A stretch of 50,648 bases of DNA from Acidobacteriota bacterium (GCA_003388555.1 QQVD01000021.1:1-50648), one strand, 5' to 3'. Counted from the stretch's first letter, positions 36,618-45,437 are shown. The notes: generated by a model not told the origin, from the letters alone. A program made the numbers and translations.

Positions 36618-37207
36618 TGACCGTGGCAGACTCGGCTAGGGCGCGCCACCCCGATTGGGACTCGCTGTTCGAGGTCGCGCAGGGGCAACAGGGCTACTTC
36701 ACCACCGCGCAGGCAGCCAGGGCGGGGTACTCCCCACAGCTCCTCTACAAGTACCTCCGGAACGGGACGGTGACCCGCGTCCGCCGCGGCGTCTATCGGC
36801 TCGTGCACTTCCCTGCCGACCAGGAGGAAGACCTCGTTCCCCTGTGGCTCTGGTCCGAGCGGGTCGGCGTCTTCTCGCACCAAACCGCCCTCGCCCTTCA
36901 GGACCTCTCGGACGCTCTTCCGTCCCGCGTGCACATGACCCTGCCGGAGGCCTGGCGCCAGCGGCGGCTCAAGGTGCCCGAGGGGCTGGTGCTGCACTAC
37001 GCCGACCTCGACGAGAGCGAGCTGAGGCGCGCAGCGGTCGTGCCGTTCACGGCACCGAAACGCACGATCGCCGACTGCATGGCCGCGCACCTCGCGCCCG
37101 ACCTCGTGCGCCAAGCGGTCGTCCAAGCTCGACGGCGGGGGCTGATCACGCGAGAGGACGAGGACGGGTTTCTCGCAGCGCTGGCTCGCGAGGCCGGCGG
37201 GTCGTAA
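36617..37207 (+). CDS. AbiEi-type (type IV antitoxin) winged-helix regulator, orphan
   Basis: 196 residues. An N-terminal winged helix (GYFTTAQAARAGYSPQLLYK, with the wing VTRVRRGVYRL) is followed by the AbiEi_4-like domain (FSHQTALALQDLSDALP, then PKRTIADCMA). In a complete module an AbiEii nucleotidyltransferase toxin follows directly. Here the next gene is on the other strand 49 nt away. A ten-codon frame overlapping the stop (VTRRHLRDRG, from 37205) looks like the way AbiEii proteins begin, so the toxin may have been deleted. No Shine-Dalgarno precedes the ATG. Confidence 0.8.
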   Translation: MTVADSARARHPDWDSLFEVAQGQQGYFTTAQAARAGYSPQLLYKYLRNGTVTRVRRGVYRLVHFPADQEEDLVPLWLWSERVGVFSHQTALALQDLSDALPSRVHMTLPEAWRQRRLKVPEGLVLHYADLDESELRRAAVVPFTAPKRTIADCMAAHLAPDLVRQAVVQARRRGLITREDEDGFLAALAREAGGS

Positions 37208-37255
37208 CGCGTCGGCACTTGCGCGACCGCGGCTACCCCCCTTCCCCTCCCCACC

Positions 37256-38296
37256 TCACTTGATCACCGGCGCCTCCTCGCAGCCGTCGATCAACGGGTG
37301 GATCTGCCAGCGGTTCTGCGGCTTCTCCTGCTCGGCCACCACCAGCGGGTCCTCTGATCTGCCGACCTCGCGGCACCATGGGTCGTAGACCTCGCGCCTG
37401 AACTCGGCGACCAGGTTCGCGTCGGCCTTGGACGCGCCCATGTACTTCTCGTCGACGGTGATCTTCTGGGCGTGGCGGATGGGGTGGACCTCGTTCCAGC
37501 CGTCGTGGCCGGCGTCGTAGACCCAGTCGCCCCTCACCAGCACCATGTCGCCGCCGTTGCCGTTCTCGTCGGCGGGCACGAGCTCACCGGAGGCGGGGTC
37601 CATGACGTCGGAGAGCTGTCCGTTGTGGGTGGCCGCCCAGACGATGGCTCCGGTCACCAGGGTGATGATGGCGACGACGAGGAGGGCGACCAGGCAGGCG
37701 ACCCAGCCGATGACGGGGATCGAGCAGATCACCGCCGCCGCGGCGGTGGGGAACGACATCACCTTGAGCACGATGCACACGTCGTGCACCCGGCACCCTT
37801 TGATCTCGACGTGCAGGATCTCGGTCTCGTGGGGGTCGTCGATGCCGGTGAAGTTGACGCTGTCGCCCCGGTAGCCGAGGCCGAGGTCGGTGACGGCGGT
37901 CTGGTCGGTGATGAAGCGGCCCTGGTTGTTGTCGCTGGCGATCATCTCCGACTTGGTCTCGGTGGCGGCGTGCGGGCCGAGGATGAGGTCGAACGTGAAG
38001 TCGTCGTCCATCTTCTCGAGACCGGACTTGTCGGCTCCCACCGGATGCACGGCGGCGACGCGGCCGATGGCGCAGACGCCCTTCTCGAGGCAGATCAGCT
38101 TGCCGCCGTGCAGGTAGTGGCAGAGCTCGAACACCGCGGCGATCCACAGCGCTCCCCCGACCACGCCGCTCACGACGCTGCCGAAGACCCCGCCGATGAC
38201 GGCGAAGATCGCACCGAGGAGGGCGAGGGTCGCTGCGCTCAGGGGCTCGTAGTCGGCGGGCTCGACGCAGAAGTAGTGCTTGTGGCAGTCGGCCAT
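37256..38296 (-). CDS. Multi-TM membrane protein of unknown function
   Basis: 346 residues. Two hydrophobic hairpins, at ~19-57 and ~180-225, flank a soluble acidic domain (~75-170, with DLGLGYRGDSVNFTG); the C-terminal ~110 residues are soluble. Several cysteines are scattered near the N-terminus (CHKHYFC). It follows the 38309-39376 gene on the minus strand by 12 nt, so the two form an operon. No family recognised. Confidence 0.7.
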   Translation of the reverse strand: MADCHKHYFCVEPADYEPLSAATLALLGAIFAVIGGVFGSVVSGVVGGALWIAAVFELCHYLHGGKLICLEKGVCAIGRVAAVHPVGADKSGLEKMDDDFTFDLILGPHAATETKSEMIASDNNQGRFITDQTAVTDLGLGYRGDSVNFTGIDDPHETEILHVEIKGCRVHDVCIVLKVMSFPTAAAAVICSIPVIGWVACLVALLVVAIITLVTGAIVWAATHNGQLSDVMDPASGELVPADENGNGGDMVLVRGDWVYDAGHDGWNEVHPIRHAQKITVDEKYMGASKADANLVAEFRREVYDPWCREVGRSEDPLVVAEQEKPQNRWQIHPLIDGCEEAPVIK

Positions 38297-38308
38297 GTCA
38301 GTTCTCCC

Positions 38309-39376
38309 TCAAGGCCTGGTGACGTAGAGCGTGACCCCGCCGTGCAGGTCCTCGCCCATCAGTGCGTTGACGTTGATCGCCTGGCGCCCCTGCCAGTCGT
38401 CGGGCGGGGTCACCGTGACCTCGACCTGGCGGGTCTCGTCGGCGGCGAGGTCGAGGGTGTCGGGGGCGATCTCGACCCGCCAGCCCTGCGGGATCGGGTG
38501 GGCGGCGCGTCCGTGGCGTGAGCGCGCCCAGGCCCAGTCGGGCGGCTGCTCGGTGTACGGCTGGTAGAGGGGCGGTACGGCGAGCTCGGGATGGCGCCGG
38601 TCGCTACTCGACTTCTTCGGCTTCTCGCGGCAGTCGATGGGAGCCGGGATCTCGTAGGCGTCGGCGATCAGCCGCAAGACGCGGCGCACGGTGTCGGCGT
38701 TGCGCACCGGGAACCTGAAGACCGCCGGCGATTGCGCCGCAGCGACGTTGGTGTTCTCCTGGCCGAGATTGTTCTTCGGGTTGGCGTCGTCGGGCCAGTG
38801 GAGCTGCACCTTCAGGCAGTAGTGGCCCTCCTCCTTCGGCGTCCGCCAGAGCGCGGTGGCGGTCGTCGGATGGCCGGGCGCGCCCTTCACCGGGAGGGTC
38901 ACCGTGTCGCTGCCGATCGCTATCGGCTGAGGACCGATCCCGAAGTCGTGGAAGAAGAACTCCACCCCCAGCCCGACGGCCGGCGCCTTGGTGGAGTTGT
39001 TCCAGATCGTCGCCCGGATCTCGTACTCGGTGTCGGCCTCCAGTGACGAAGACGACACCGGGTTGCCGTTCTCGAACAGCTGGATGTCGGGGTTGTCCCA
39101 GGTGACCGCGAGCCCCTGCTCCAGCAGGTAGCGCTGCGAGTAGATGCAGGGATCGGCGCGGCGGTAGATGTCGGGCGGCACCCGGCCACAGCGAGGCGGG
39201 CAGCCCGAGCGCTGGCCGCGACGGTCGTCGCGCAGCCTCTCGTAGCGCCGGAAGATCGCGAGGATCTCGCGCACCAGCGCCACGATGTCGCGCAGGAACC
39301 TCAGCAGGAGGAGGTAGAGAAGAGCCTTCCAGATCCCCGTGGCGAGAGCGACGGGCGCGCGGAGCAGTCTGTCCAT
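38309..39376 (-). CDS. Membrane-anchored protein with Ig-like (CARDB-type) beta domain
   Basis: 355 residues, first gene of a two-gene minus-strand operon. One N-terminal hydrophobic helix (~16-30), then a Cys-containing basic linker (GCPPRCG). Residues ~85-225 look like an Ig-like domain of the CARDB kind (ADTEYEIRATIWNNSTKAPA, 'GxxVEFFFHDFG', a Gly-rich turn and a strand ending VQLHWPDDANPKNN). A second beta segment ends the protein. Likely acts at the cell envelope; the precise role is not known. Confidence 0.65.
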   Translation of the reverse strand: MDRLLRAPVALATGIWKALLYLLLLRFLRDIVALVREILAIFRRYERLRDDRRGQRSGCPPRCGRVPPDIYRRADPCIYSQRYLLEQGLAVTWDNPDIQLFENGNPVSSSSLEADTEYEIRATIWNNSTKAPAVGLGVEFFFHDFGIGPQPIAIGSDTVTLPVKGAPGHPTTATALWRTPKEEGHYCLKVQLHWPDDANPKNNLGQENTNVAAAQSPAVFRFPVRNADTVRRVLRLIADAYEIPAPIDCREKPKKSSSDRRHPELAVPPLYQPYTEQPPDWAWARSRHGRAAHPIPQGWRVEIAPDTLDLAADETRQVEVTVTPPDDWQGRQAINVNALMGEDLHGGVTLYVTRP

Positions 39377-39703
39377 GGCCGGTCTCCTGGGCGGAGTTGG
39401 CGCGGGCGACTGAGCACTGCCGAAGGCAGCGCACTCGATCTCATGGCATGTTTGTGCCGTTCATAGTACAACCTTTTCGCGAAGGTAGATCAATGCGACA
39501 ATTCTTGTGAATTTGCCTCGTCCACCCATGGCTCGCTAGGGTCGGCAGGCAGCTGCGACAAGGGGAGGGCGTGCAAGAGCCGGCGCTTGGCAGGTGCCTC
39601 TCATCCAACCGGGGACCCTGGCTGGGTGCGGGCACCAGCTTCGCAAACGAGTGATTCGGAGGCCCTTGGCGGTGGCTTGGACGGACACTCCAGGAGGGGC
39701 AGC
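39377..39703. promoter_or_regulatory. Divergent intergenic region with AT-rich promoter-like patch
   Basis: 327 bases between divergent genes. For the minus-strand operon, TACTAT (plus strand ATAGTA at 39463-39468) could be a -10 box, with a weak TTGATC 19 bases upstream. Beside it is an inverted repeat with arms ACCTT and AAGGT (39471-39486). AGGAGG at 39692-39697 is the ribosome site of the next plus-strand gene. No gene seen in the rest. Confidence 0.35.
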
Positions 39704-39946
39704 ATGACCAACAAGCTGGCAGGAATCGCGGAGGCGCTGCTTCGTCTGAACCAGCGCGTCTGGAGTTCTCCCGCACTGGCGTTCTTCGTCTGGGTCCTCC
39801 CGGCAGTCGTGGTCGTTCGTCCTTGGGACTACCGGGAGGGATCCTGGAAGCACGGTCTCGTTCTCATCGGCCTTGCGGCTGCGATCGCTCTGGCCGTCGC
39901 GTACCGGAACGAGCGCGACGCTCAGAAGCGTGGAGCCGAGAGCTAG
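39704..39946 (+). CDS. Small two-TM membrane protein
   Basis: 80 residues from an ATG with AGGAGG six bases upstream; a frame upstream is open but lacks a comparable site. Hydrophobic helices at ~24-40 and ~48-66, and a charged C-terminus (RNERDAQKRGAES). Unknown function. It precedes an exported protein by 28 nt. Confidence 0.6.
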   Translation: MTNKLAGIAEALLRLNQRVWSSPALAFFVWVLPAVVVVRPWDYREGSWKHGLVLIGLAAAIALAVAYRNERDAQKRGAES

Positions 39947-39974
39947 AGCGTTGGTCGCGCTGTTGGAGGCGATG

Positions 39975-40811
39975 ATGGGACGGACTGTGGTCGTGCCTGT
40001 TCGAGTGCTCCTACTCGTCGCGCTCCTGTTGGCACTCAACGGCTCAGCGATCCACGGGCAGGGCGACTCCGACTCCCTCACCCGCGGTATCAAGAGGCTG
40101 CACTACGAGTCGGGCACGACGGGTGAGCCCTTGGCCGAGGCACTCGAGCTCTGGCAGTACGGCGACCTCGGCACCTACTCGCACTTCGTGATCAGGGTGG
40201 ACACTCTGGCGTTCGAGATCCGCCAACACATCTTGCTTCTCGGCGACAGCGTCGTTGTCGGCTACAACCTCACAGGGAGCAGTGAGCGAGACGACTACGC
40301 TCTGAGGGTGGCGTATCCCGGGGTCGCCGCACGAACTCTGCGGGAGGCCATTGAGGCCATCGATGAGGGATCGCTCTTCAACGTGACCGTGTATGAGCAG
40401 AACGCTCCGGTCTGCTCAGGAGAGGACCGGATCGGCGAATCGTGGGACGCCTCGGTGGAGGCGGCGGTAGCACGGTGTCTGGAAGGCACCTCGCTCCCTG
40501 AGCGGATGGCGGTATCCGCCCTCGCGGCCGGGCTGCCGAGGCTCATGGAGCTGATCGGTCCCGGAGTCGACGGCTTTGATCCGAGAGCGGGTGCCTATAA
40601 ACTCCAACCGGTCAATATGCAACTGGACCAGAGTCTTGTTGGGGCGACGGTCTCAGCTGGCTGCAGACTTGGAACTGCCCAGGGCCTTCAACATCTCTAC
40701 CTGGGAACTACGGAACACAATCTGCAGATTCAGGACGGCAGCCAACTCACCAATGGAATGAAGGGATTCGTCGCTCCCAACATTTTCCTCAAGGCACAAG
40801 GATGCCCCTAG
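39975..40811 (+). CDS. Exported protein of unknown function
   Basis: 278 residues; ATG at 39975 has GGAGG five bases upstream (39972 is an alternative). A signal peptide (VRVLLLVALLLALNGSA, cleavage likely near IHG-Q) precedes a mixed alpha/beta domain with three or four cysteines that could form disulphides. No family recognised. Its 3' end overlaps the next gene by ten bases. Confidence 0.65.
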   Translation: MGRTVVVPVRVLLLVALLLALNGSAIHGQGDSDSLTRGIKRLHYESGTTGEPLAEALELWQYGDLGTYSHFVIRVDTLAFEIRQHILLLGDSVVVGYNLTGSSERDDYALRVAYPGVAARTLREAIEAIDEGSLFNVTVYEQNAPVCSGEDRIGESWDASVEAAVARCLEGTSLPERMAVSALAAGLPRLMELIGPGVDGFDPRAGAYKLQPVNMQLDQSLVGATVSAGCRLGTAQGLQHLYLGTTEHNLQIQDGSQLTNGMKGFVAPNIFLKAQGCP

Positions 40812-41326
40812 TCACACTGGTTCTCTTGAGCAGTTTGGTAAGCCTCCCTTCTTGCTCTGGCTCTCAGGCTCCAAGCCCTACCCCATCGCAGCAGGAAACT
40901 GTTGCCCCCGCCGCTGTACCCAGCGATAGAGACGTTCTGATAGGGCGCGCGAGATCGCTCCTGGCTCGCGGCGAGTTCGAGGCCTCCATCGAAGTGTTGA
41001 AAGAGGTTGATCGGATTCTCGTCTTTGAACAGCCTACCTACGAGCATCTCTTCGAGCTGGGTCAAGCGCTGTGTGCCACAGGGCGAGCAGATCTCGGGCG
41101 CGAAGCACTGGCCACCTACGTATGTGGGCGTGAGGTTGATGCGGGGTTGCTTCAGTGCGGTCCAACCTTGGAAGAGTCGGACCCTCGCATCACCCCGGAC
41201 TGTCACAATCGAATGTGCCCAGAGCTGTATTGGCCGTACTACGATGTGCATACGGCTGACGAGGTGGCGAACCTCATTGAAGCGGCCCAGCAGGGGAAGG
41301 AGGCGCTTGCGGGCTGCCCGCCGTAG
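40802..41326 (+). CDS. Probable lipoprotein with a TPR-like helical segment
   Basis: 174 residues. The N-terminus (LVLLSSLVSLPSC) is a signal with a plausible lipobox LPSC, followed by a Ser/Pro-rich linker. Residues ~47-95 form a helix-turn-helix repeat (ARSLLARGEFEASIEVLKEV) typical of TPR units. Several more cysteines follow. Overlaps the previous gene, so co-translated with it. Confidence 0.6.
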   Translation: MPLVTLVLLSSLVSLPSCSGSQAPSPTPSQQETVAPAAVPSDRDVLIGRARSLLARGEFEASIEVLKEVDRILVFEQPTYEHLFELGQALCATGRADLGREALATYVCGREVDAGLLQCGPTLEESDPRITPDCHNRMCPELYWPYYDVHTADEVANLIEAAQQGKEALAGCPP

Positions 41327-41399
41327 CTGCTCTGGCAAGGCATACGCTAGAAGAGGTGCGGAAGGTATGCCACGTATTTCAGCTGTTACGTCAAGGAGT

Positions 41400-41489
41400 G
41401 GTTTCAGCAACAAGCTCCGCGTCAACGCCAGACGCACCTACGGATTCCACTATCGCGAATCCCTCGTCGCCATGCTCTTCCCCTGCTGA
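41400..41489 (+). pseudogene. Relic of a transposase C-terminus (ISL3-like)
   Basis: The last ~29 codons before the TGA at 41487 read SGFSNKLRVNARRTYGF, then HYRESLVAMLFPC. This resembles the conserved C-terminal tail of ISL3-type transposases ('NK.RV..RR.YGF...ea.iAm'). Nothing upstream can be recognised as the rest. A second, inverted copy of the same tail is at 46150-46215. Confidence 0.45.
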
Positions 41490-41576
41490 GGATCGACTTT
41501 GACGAATCAGCCGCCGTCGAGCGCTGCTTACAGCCGGTGTGATCGCGAAGAGACGCCAGTGGCGATCTTAGAGCCT

Positions 41577-41747
41577 ATGGAGTTCTGGTTGCCGCTCGGC
41601 GTCGCAGTCTGGGCACTACTGGCCAATGTCCTTGGATTGGCCTTTGCCCGTCTTGCCAGGACTAGGTGCGTTGCGCGCTCAGCGCCTCGACGAGAGAGGT
41701 GGTTGCCGACTCCCGCGGATTCCCTCGGACGACTCGCTTCGTGCTAG
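41577..41747 (+). CDS. Doubtful small ORF with one TM segment
   Basis: 56 residues starting at an ATG, with a single hydrophobic helix (FWLPLGVAVWALLANVLGLA) and a basic tail. No good ribosome site and no family. It lies right after a transposase relic, so it may be a gene remnant. The ~200 bases that follow (41748-41953) hold nothing I can identify. Confidence 0.25.
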   Translation: MEFWLPLGVAVWALLANVLGLAFARLARTRCVARSAPRRERWLPTPADSLGRLASC

Positions 41748-41953
41748 GAACGTTCTGGGCCTCGAGCGAAGACAAGACCATCGCTTTCGTGGGCACGCTC
41801 ACTCAGCTCGTGTGACTGCTTCCTCTCCGGCTTGCAGCGTTGGTCTTCTTCTTCTCACCGGCCCCCTGACTCGTCCGGCCCAACTCTTCTCCTGGGAGTG
41901 GATTGGGGCAGCGTGGAGAAAGCGACACTCGCGACTTCGCTTTTCCGACACCC

Positions 41954-43384
41954 TCACCCTCCCCCCACACACCCCAGAATCGCCTCCGCCGATCGATCCA
42001 CGTCCTCCCCCGTCGTCGCGGCGCTGGAGATCGAGATGCGGGCGGCGGCGCGGCCTTGCCAGGTGGTGCCTCCGAGCCAGCAGATGCCGTCGGCCTGGAT
42101 GCGGCGGATGACTTCACGGGTGAAGGCGTCGGGGTCGCCTGAGGGCGGATGGAAGCGCACCAGCACCTGGTTGAGCACCACTTCGTTGAGGAGCTCGACG
42201 CCTTCGGCGTCGCGTAGGGCGTCGGCCATGCGGCTGGCCAGGGCGCAGCAGCGCTCGACCAGCTCGGCGACTCCGTGGCGGCCGAGCGAGCGGAGCGCGG
42301 CCCAGGTGGGGAAACCACGCGCCCGGCGCGACGACTCGGGCACGAGGTGGAAGTTCTCGCGCTCCGAGGCGGCGCTCGGGTAGTAGGCCGCTCCCACGGC
42401 GAGGGCGGCACGCAGCGCAGCGCCGTCGCGCACGAAGACGTAGCCCGAGTCGTAGGGCACGTTGAGCCACTTGTGGCCGTCGACGGTCCAGGAGTCGGCG
42501 CGGTCGGCTCCCCTGGTCAGGTGGCGGAGCTCAGGAGACGCCGCGGCCCACAGGCCGAAGGCCCCGTCGACGTGCAGCCAGGCGCCGCGCTCGCTGCAGA
42601 GCTCGGCGATCTCCTCGAGCGGATCGAAGCTGCCGGTGTTCACCTCTCCGGCCTGGGCGCAGACGATCGCCGGCCCCGAAACCTCGGCGAGCGCCTGGCG
42701 CAGGGCCTCGGGGCGCATGCGGCCGGCGTCGTCGGCGGCGATGCGGCGCACCCGGGCGCGACCGAGGCCGAGCATCTGCAGCGCGGCGTAGATCGTGGCG
42801 TGCGCGGCCTCACCGGCGAAGAGCGCGATCTCGGGCGCGCCCGAGAGCCCCTGCTCCTCCACGTCGTGTCCGGCCCTGGCAAGCACCGCGTGGCGAGCGG
42901 CGGCCAGGGCCGAGAAGCTCGCCATGGTGGCTCCCGTCGTGAAGCCGACGCTGGTCGACGCCGGCAGCCCGAGCAGGTCGACCAGCCAGCCGCCGGCGAC
43001 CTCCTCCACCACCGAGGCGGCCGGCGAGGCGACGTACGTCCAGGCGTTCTGGTCCCAGGCCGAGGTCAGCCAGTCGGCGCCCAGCGCCGCCGGCAGCGCA
43101 CCACCGGTGACGAAGCCGAAGTAGCGCGGCCCCGCCGAGGCGACGATGCCGGGATCGGCGCCGCGGGCGAGGGCCTCGAGCACCGCGCCCGGGTCCTCGC
43201 CGGCATCCGGAAGGGCTCCGCCGAGGGCCTGGCGCAGCGCCTCCACGGCGACGGGCGGACCCACGGGTCGCTGGTCGAGCCCCGAGAGGAACTCGCGCCC
43301 CAGGCGCGCCGCGGTCTGCAGCGTGGCGTCGGTGTGGTGGTCGTGGGATTTCCTGGTCATGGCTGGCTTGGTGAGGAGGCTCAT
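41954..43384 (-). CDS. PLP-dependent group II amino-acid decarboxylase-like protein
   Basis: 476 residues, the usual length for the aromatic-L-amino-acid/glutamate decarboxylase family (fold type I). The Schiff-base lysine is in VDGHKWLNVPYDSGY (Lys ~305). The pyridine-ring Asp is in WLHVDGAFGLWA, and the cofactor phosphate region in GFTTGATMASFSALAAARHA. It would decarboxylate an aromatic or acidic amino acid, or act as a related lyase; substrate cannot be told. It stands alone on the minus strand. ATG at 43360 is an alternative start. Confidence 0.88.
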   Translation of the reverse strand: MSLLTKPAMTRKSHDHHTDATLQTAARLGREFLSGLDQRPVGPPVAVEALRQALGGALPDAGEDPGAVLEALARGADPGIVASAGPRYFGFVTGGALPAALGADWLTSAWDQNAWTYVASPAASVVEEVAGGWLVDLLGLPASTSVGFTTGATMASFSALAAARHAVLARAGHDVEEQGLSGAPEIALFAGEAAHATIYAALQMLGLGRARVRRIAADDAGRMRPEALRQALAEVSGPAIVCAQAGEVNTGSFDPLEEIAELCSERGAWLHVDGAFGLWAAASPELRHLTRGADRADSWTVDGHKWLNVPYDSGYVFVRDGAALRAALAVGAAYYPSAASERENFHLVPESSRRARGFPTWAALRSLGRHGVAELVERCCALASRMADALRDAEGVELLNEVVLNQVLVRFHPPSGDPDAFTREVIRRIQADGICWLGGTTWQGRAAARISISSAATTGEDVDRSAEAILGCVGGG

Positions 43385-43646
43385 GGGTGGACGGCATCGG
43401 ACGAGCTGATCTCGATGCTCCCGGTCCTTCGCCGCGGACGTACGACGCCTGCGCGCTGAGCGGTGAACTCGGGCTTAGGCCGGAGAGGTGCCCGAGAACC
43501 CCCGTGGCCACTGCTCAACCTACCAGGGTGGGCGGCGGCGGCACCGGTGGGATCCTGGTTTTGGCACCGACGGGACGACCGCCAAGTCCGCGACCTCCTC
43601 TTCGACCGGTGTCGTGGCGCCCGGAGTGTTCACAACAAACGCCGCA

Positions 43647-43675
43647 TTGACATATCGCATCGGCGCTCCCAGTAT
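43647..43675 (+). promoter_or_regulatory. Candidate sigma-70 promoter
   Basis: A perfect -35 TTGACA (43647-43652), 17-nt spacer and a weak -10 CAGTAT (43670-43675), upstream of the exported HEAT-like protein gene at 43746. The rest of 43385-43745 holds no gene I can support. Confidence 0.4.
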
Positions 43676-43745
43676 CGAAAGGATGCGGCAAGTGCTCAAA
43701 CGTGGTTCACTGCAGGCTGTCAGATCGGCGCCAGGGAGCAGACGA

Positions 43746-44612
43746 ATGGGGACGCCTTCTTCACTCCTCTTCTTCGCACAGGTTCTTCTCGTGCTGTCTC
43801 CTGCAGACGCACGTGACGTCGCTGCACTCGCCGAGCGGCTCCAGCGCGGCGGCACACACCAGCTGGCGATCGCCGAGGCGGCGCCGGATGGCCTTCATGC
43901 GTTGTACCGTGCTGAGCCGATTGCCTACGTGGACCTGGCCAGGGACCTGTGGCGCGAGTCGGGCTCGCCGCAGCTGGAGGCAGGGCTCGCCCTGCTCTAC
44001 GCAGGCGTCAACGTCGACCTGGCCGAGGGGGTTGAGGAGGGCCGAATCGCCGCTGAGGCGAGGCTGCATGCAATGCCTGCAGTTCTGGCCGCTCTGGCCA
44101 GCGAAGACCGTCAGACCGTCGACATGGCGCTGAGCGTGGTAGGGGTACTGGAATGGAGCGTGGCGTCGGACCAGCGCCTGTGGTTGGCGGCCGAACGACT
44201 TCTGGGCAGACGGGGACTCACGCTGAAGGCTGGGCATGCATTCGCCGTTACTGGAACCGTCGAGGCCTTCAGGCTCCTCCAGGCTCGCTTCGAGGAATCG
44301 GAGCCGGCAGAGAGGGTCGTTCACCTGCGCTCCCTCGCCCGCTGGTACACGGTCGCCAGTGCGGAGGAAGTTGCTTCGGTCAGTTTTCGAGCGGACGAGA
44401 TCGTTCGCCTGGCCGGTAGCGAGGACCTCGACGCAGGAGATCTCCTCAGCGTTGCGCAGGACGGCCTCTCGATTCTGGAGCGGTGTGAATGCGCCTCTTC
44501 AGCTTCTCTGGCCTGGGCTGAGCGCCTGCAGAACGAAGGTCGAAGCCAAGGCCTTCGGGAGGCAGCTAGGCGAGTCATCGAGGAAGCTCGGGCCAGGGCA
44601 CCTCGGGGCTGA
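43746..44612 (+). CDS. Exported helical-repeat (HEAT-like) protein
   Basis: 288 residues. ATG at 43746 chosen because it is followed directly by a signal peptide (SSLLFFAQVLLVLSPADA); the frame is open further upstream with an earlier ATG at 43683. The mature protein is almost all helical, with repeated 'LAxLxAxxxx(T/S)...ALxVxGxLE' blocks like HEAT/armadillo repeats. No catalytic motif. Unknown role, probably periplasmic scaffolding or binding. Confidence 0.6.
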   Translation: MGTPSSLLFFAQVLLVLSPADARDVAALAERLQRGGTHQLAIAEAAPDGLHALYRAEPIAYVDLARDLWRESGSPQLEAGLALLYAGVNVDLAEGVEEGRIAAEARLHAMPAVLAALASEDRQTVDMALSVVGVLEWSVASDQRLWLAAERLLGRRGLTLKAGHAFAVTGTVEAFRLLQARFEESEPAERVVHLRSLARWYTVASAEEVASVSFRADEIVRLAGSEDLDAGDLLSVAQDGLSILERCECASSASLAWAERLQNEGRSQGLREAARRVIEEARARAPRG

Positions 44613-44842
44613 GATGCACCGCGCCATTCAACTGACGGGCATCGATGCAGAGCCGACGAAGGCAAGTGGGCTTCGGCGTCGGGCCTGCGATCCGCCTGGC
44701 CTGAGCGTCGACGCGGGCTGGGGCGGCGGCGGGTGCCCGGCGGCGCTGATCCGCCCATCGGATCCAGGCGGCGGAGGGTGAGCTTGGGCGAGCAGAACGT
44801 TCGCAGATGCCACACGAAGGTGAGAGGCAGCACCGCGGCGGA

Positions 44843-44930
44843 GGCCAACACCCCCACCTCTGTCCTCCCCGTGCAGGGGGAGGATGCAGAGAGGCCAACG
44901 CCACCACCTCGGTCCTCCCCCTACACGGTG
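44843..44930 (+). repeat. Two 50-bp tandem units of the dispersed C/G-tract hairpin repeat
   Basis: Units start at 44843 and 44893 with GGCCAAC, exactly 50 nt apart, followed by CACCTC.GTCCTCCCC. In the first, TCCTCCCC (44863-44870) pairs with GGGGAGGA (44877-44884). The reverse complement of 13951-13986 is the same repeat, and 8780-8804 is a weaker member. The 379-base gap 44613-44991 holds no gene otherwise. Confidence 0.6.
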
Positions 44931-44991
44931 TGAGCGGAAGTGGGTGACGGTCCCTCCGGTAGAGCTGAAGCACGTCGGCCATCCTCCACCC

Positions 44992-45210
44992 ATGAAGATC
45001 GTCACGATCCACGAGGCGAAGATCCACCTCTCCCGTCTGATCCGCGAAGCGGTCGAAGGCGAGGAGATCTTCGATCGCGCGCGGCACGCAGCCGCTCGTG
45101 CGACTGAAGCTCGTGCAACCGGAGGCAAAGACTCGTACCCTTGGCACTACCAAGGTCAAGGTCAGGATTGCGGCGGACTTCGACGAGCCGACCGACGACT
45201 TCGCCGACGA
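44992..45210 (+). pseudogene. Decayed Phd/YefM-type antitoxin
   Basis: MKIVTIHEAKIHLSRLIREA is a classic Phd N-terminus. After EGEEI an extra base near 45073 shifts the frame; in the new frame the protein continues as IARGTQPLVRLKLVQPE and KVRIAADFDEPTDDFAD, the usual C-terminal toxin-binding tail. There is no stop before vapC sequence, so the antitoxin end is fused in frame to a toxin fragment. Confidence 0.75.
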
Positions 45211-45212
45211 CT

Positions 45213-45437
45213 CGGACGAGCTTGGTGAACCAGCGGACGCCCTCGAGCAGCCACGCATCGATATGGACTATCGGCATCTGCCGATCCGAACCGAAGATGC
45301 GGTCGCGGTGCAGGACCTTCCCCGGCACCACCGAGATCCGTTCGACGGGTTGCTGGCGGCCCAGGCGCGGACCCGCTGGGCTGGCGCTCTTGTCAGCCGA
45401 TCGGCAGCTCGAGGCTTACGGCGTGCCTGTGATCTGA
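45213..45437 (+). pseudogene. Decayed VapC (PIN-domain) toxin, N-terminus deleted
   Basis: In frame with the antitoxin tail comes the second half of a VapC protein: YRHLPIRTEDAVAVQDLP, then HHRDPFDGLLAAQA. A second frameshift near 45375 leads to LALLSADRQLEAYGVPVI and a stop. The start of the PIN domain with its first catalytic Asp is missing, so the toxin is inactive. Confidence 0.75.

Noticed and set aside
42275-43459. 394-codon frame opposite the PLP-dependent decarboxylase
   Set aside because: Low-complexity shadow; the decarboxylase strand has all cofactor motifs.
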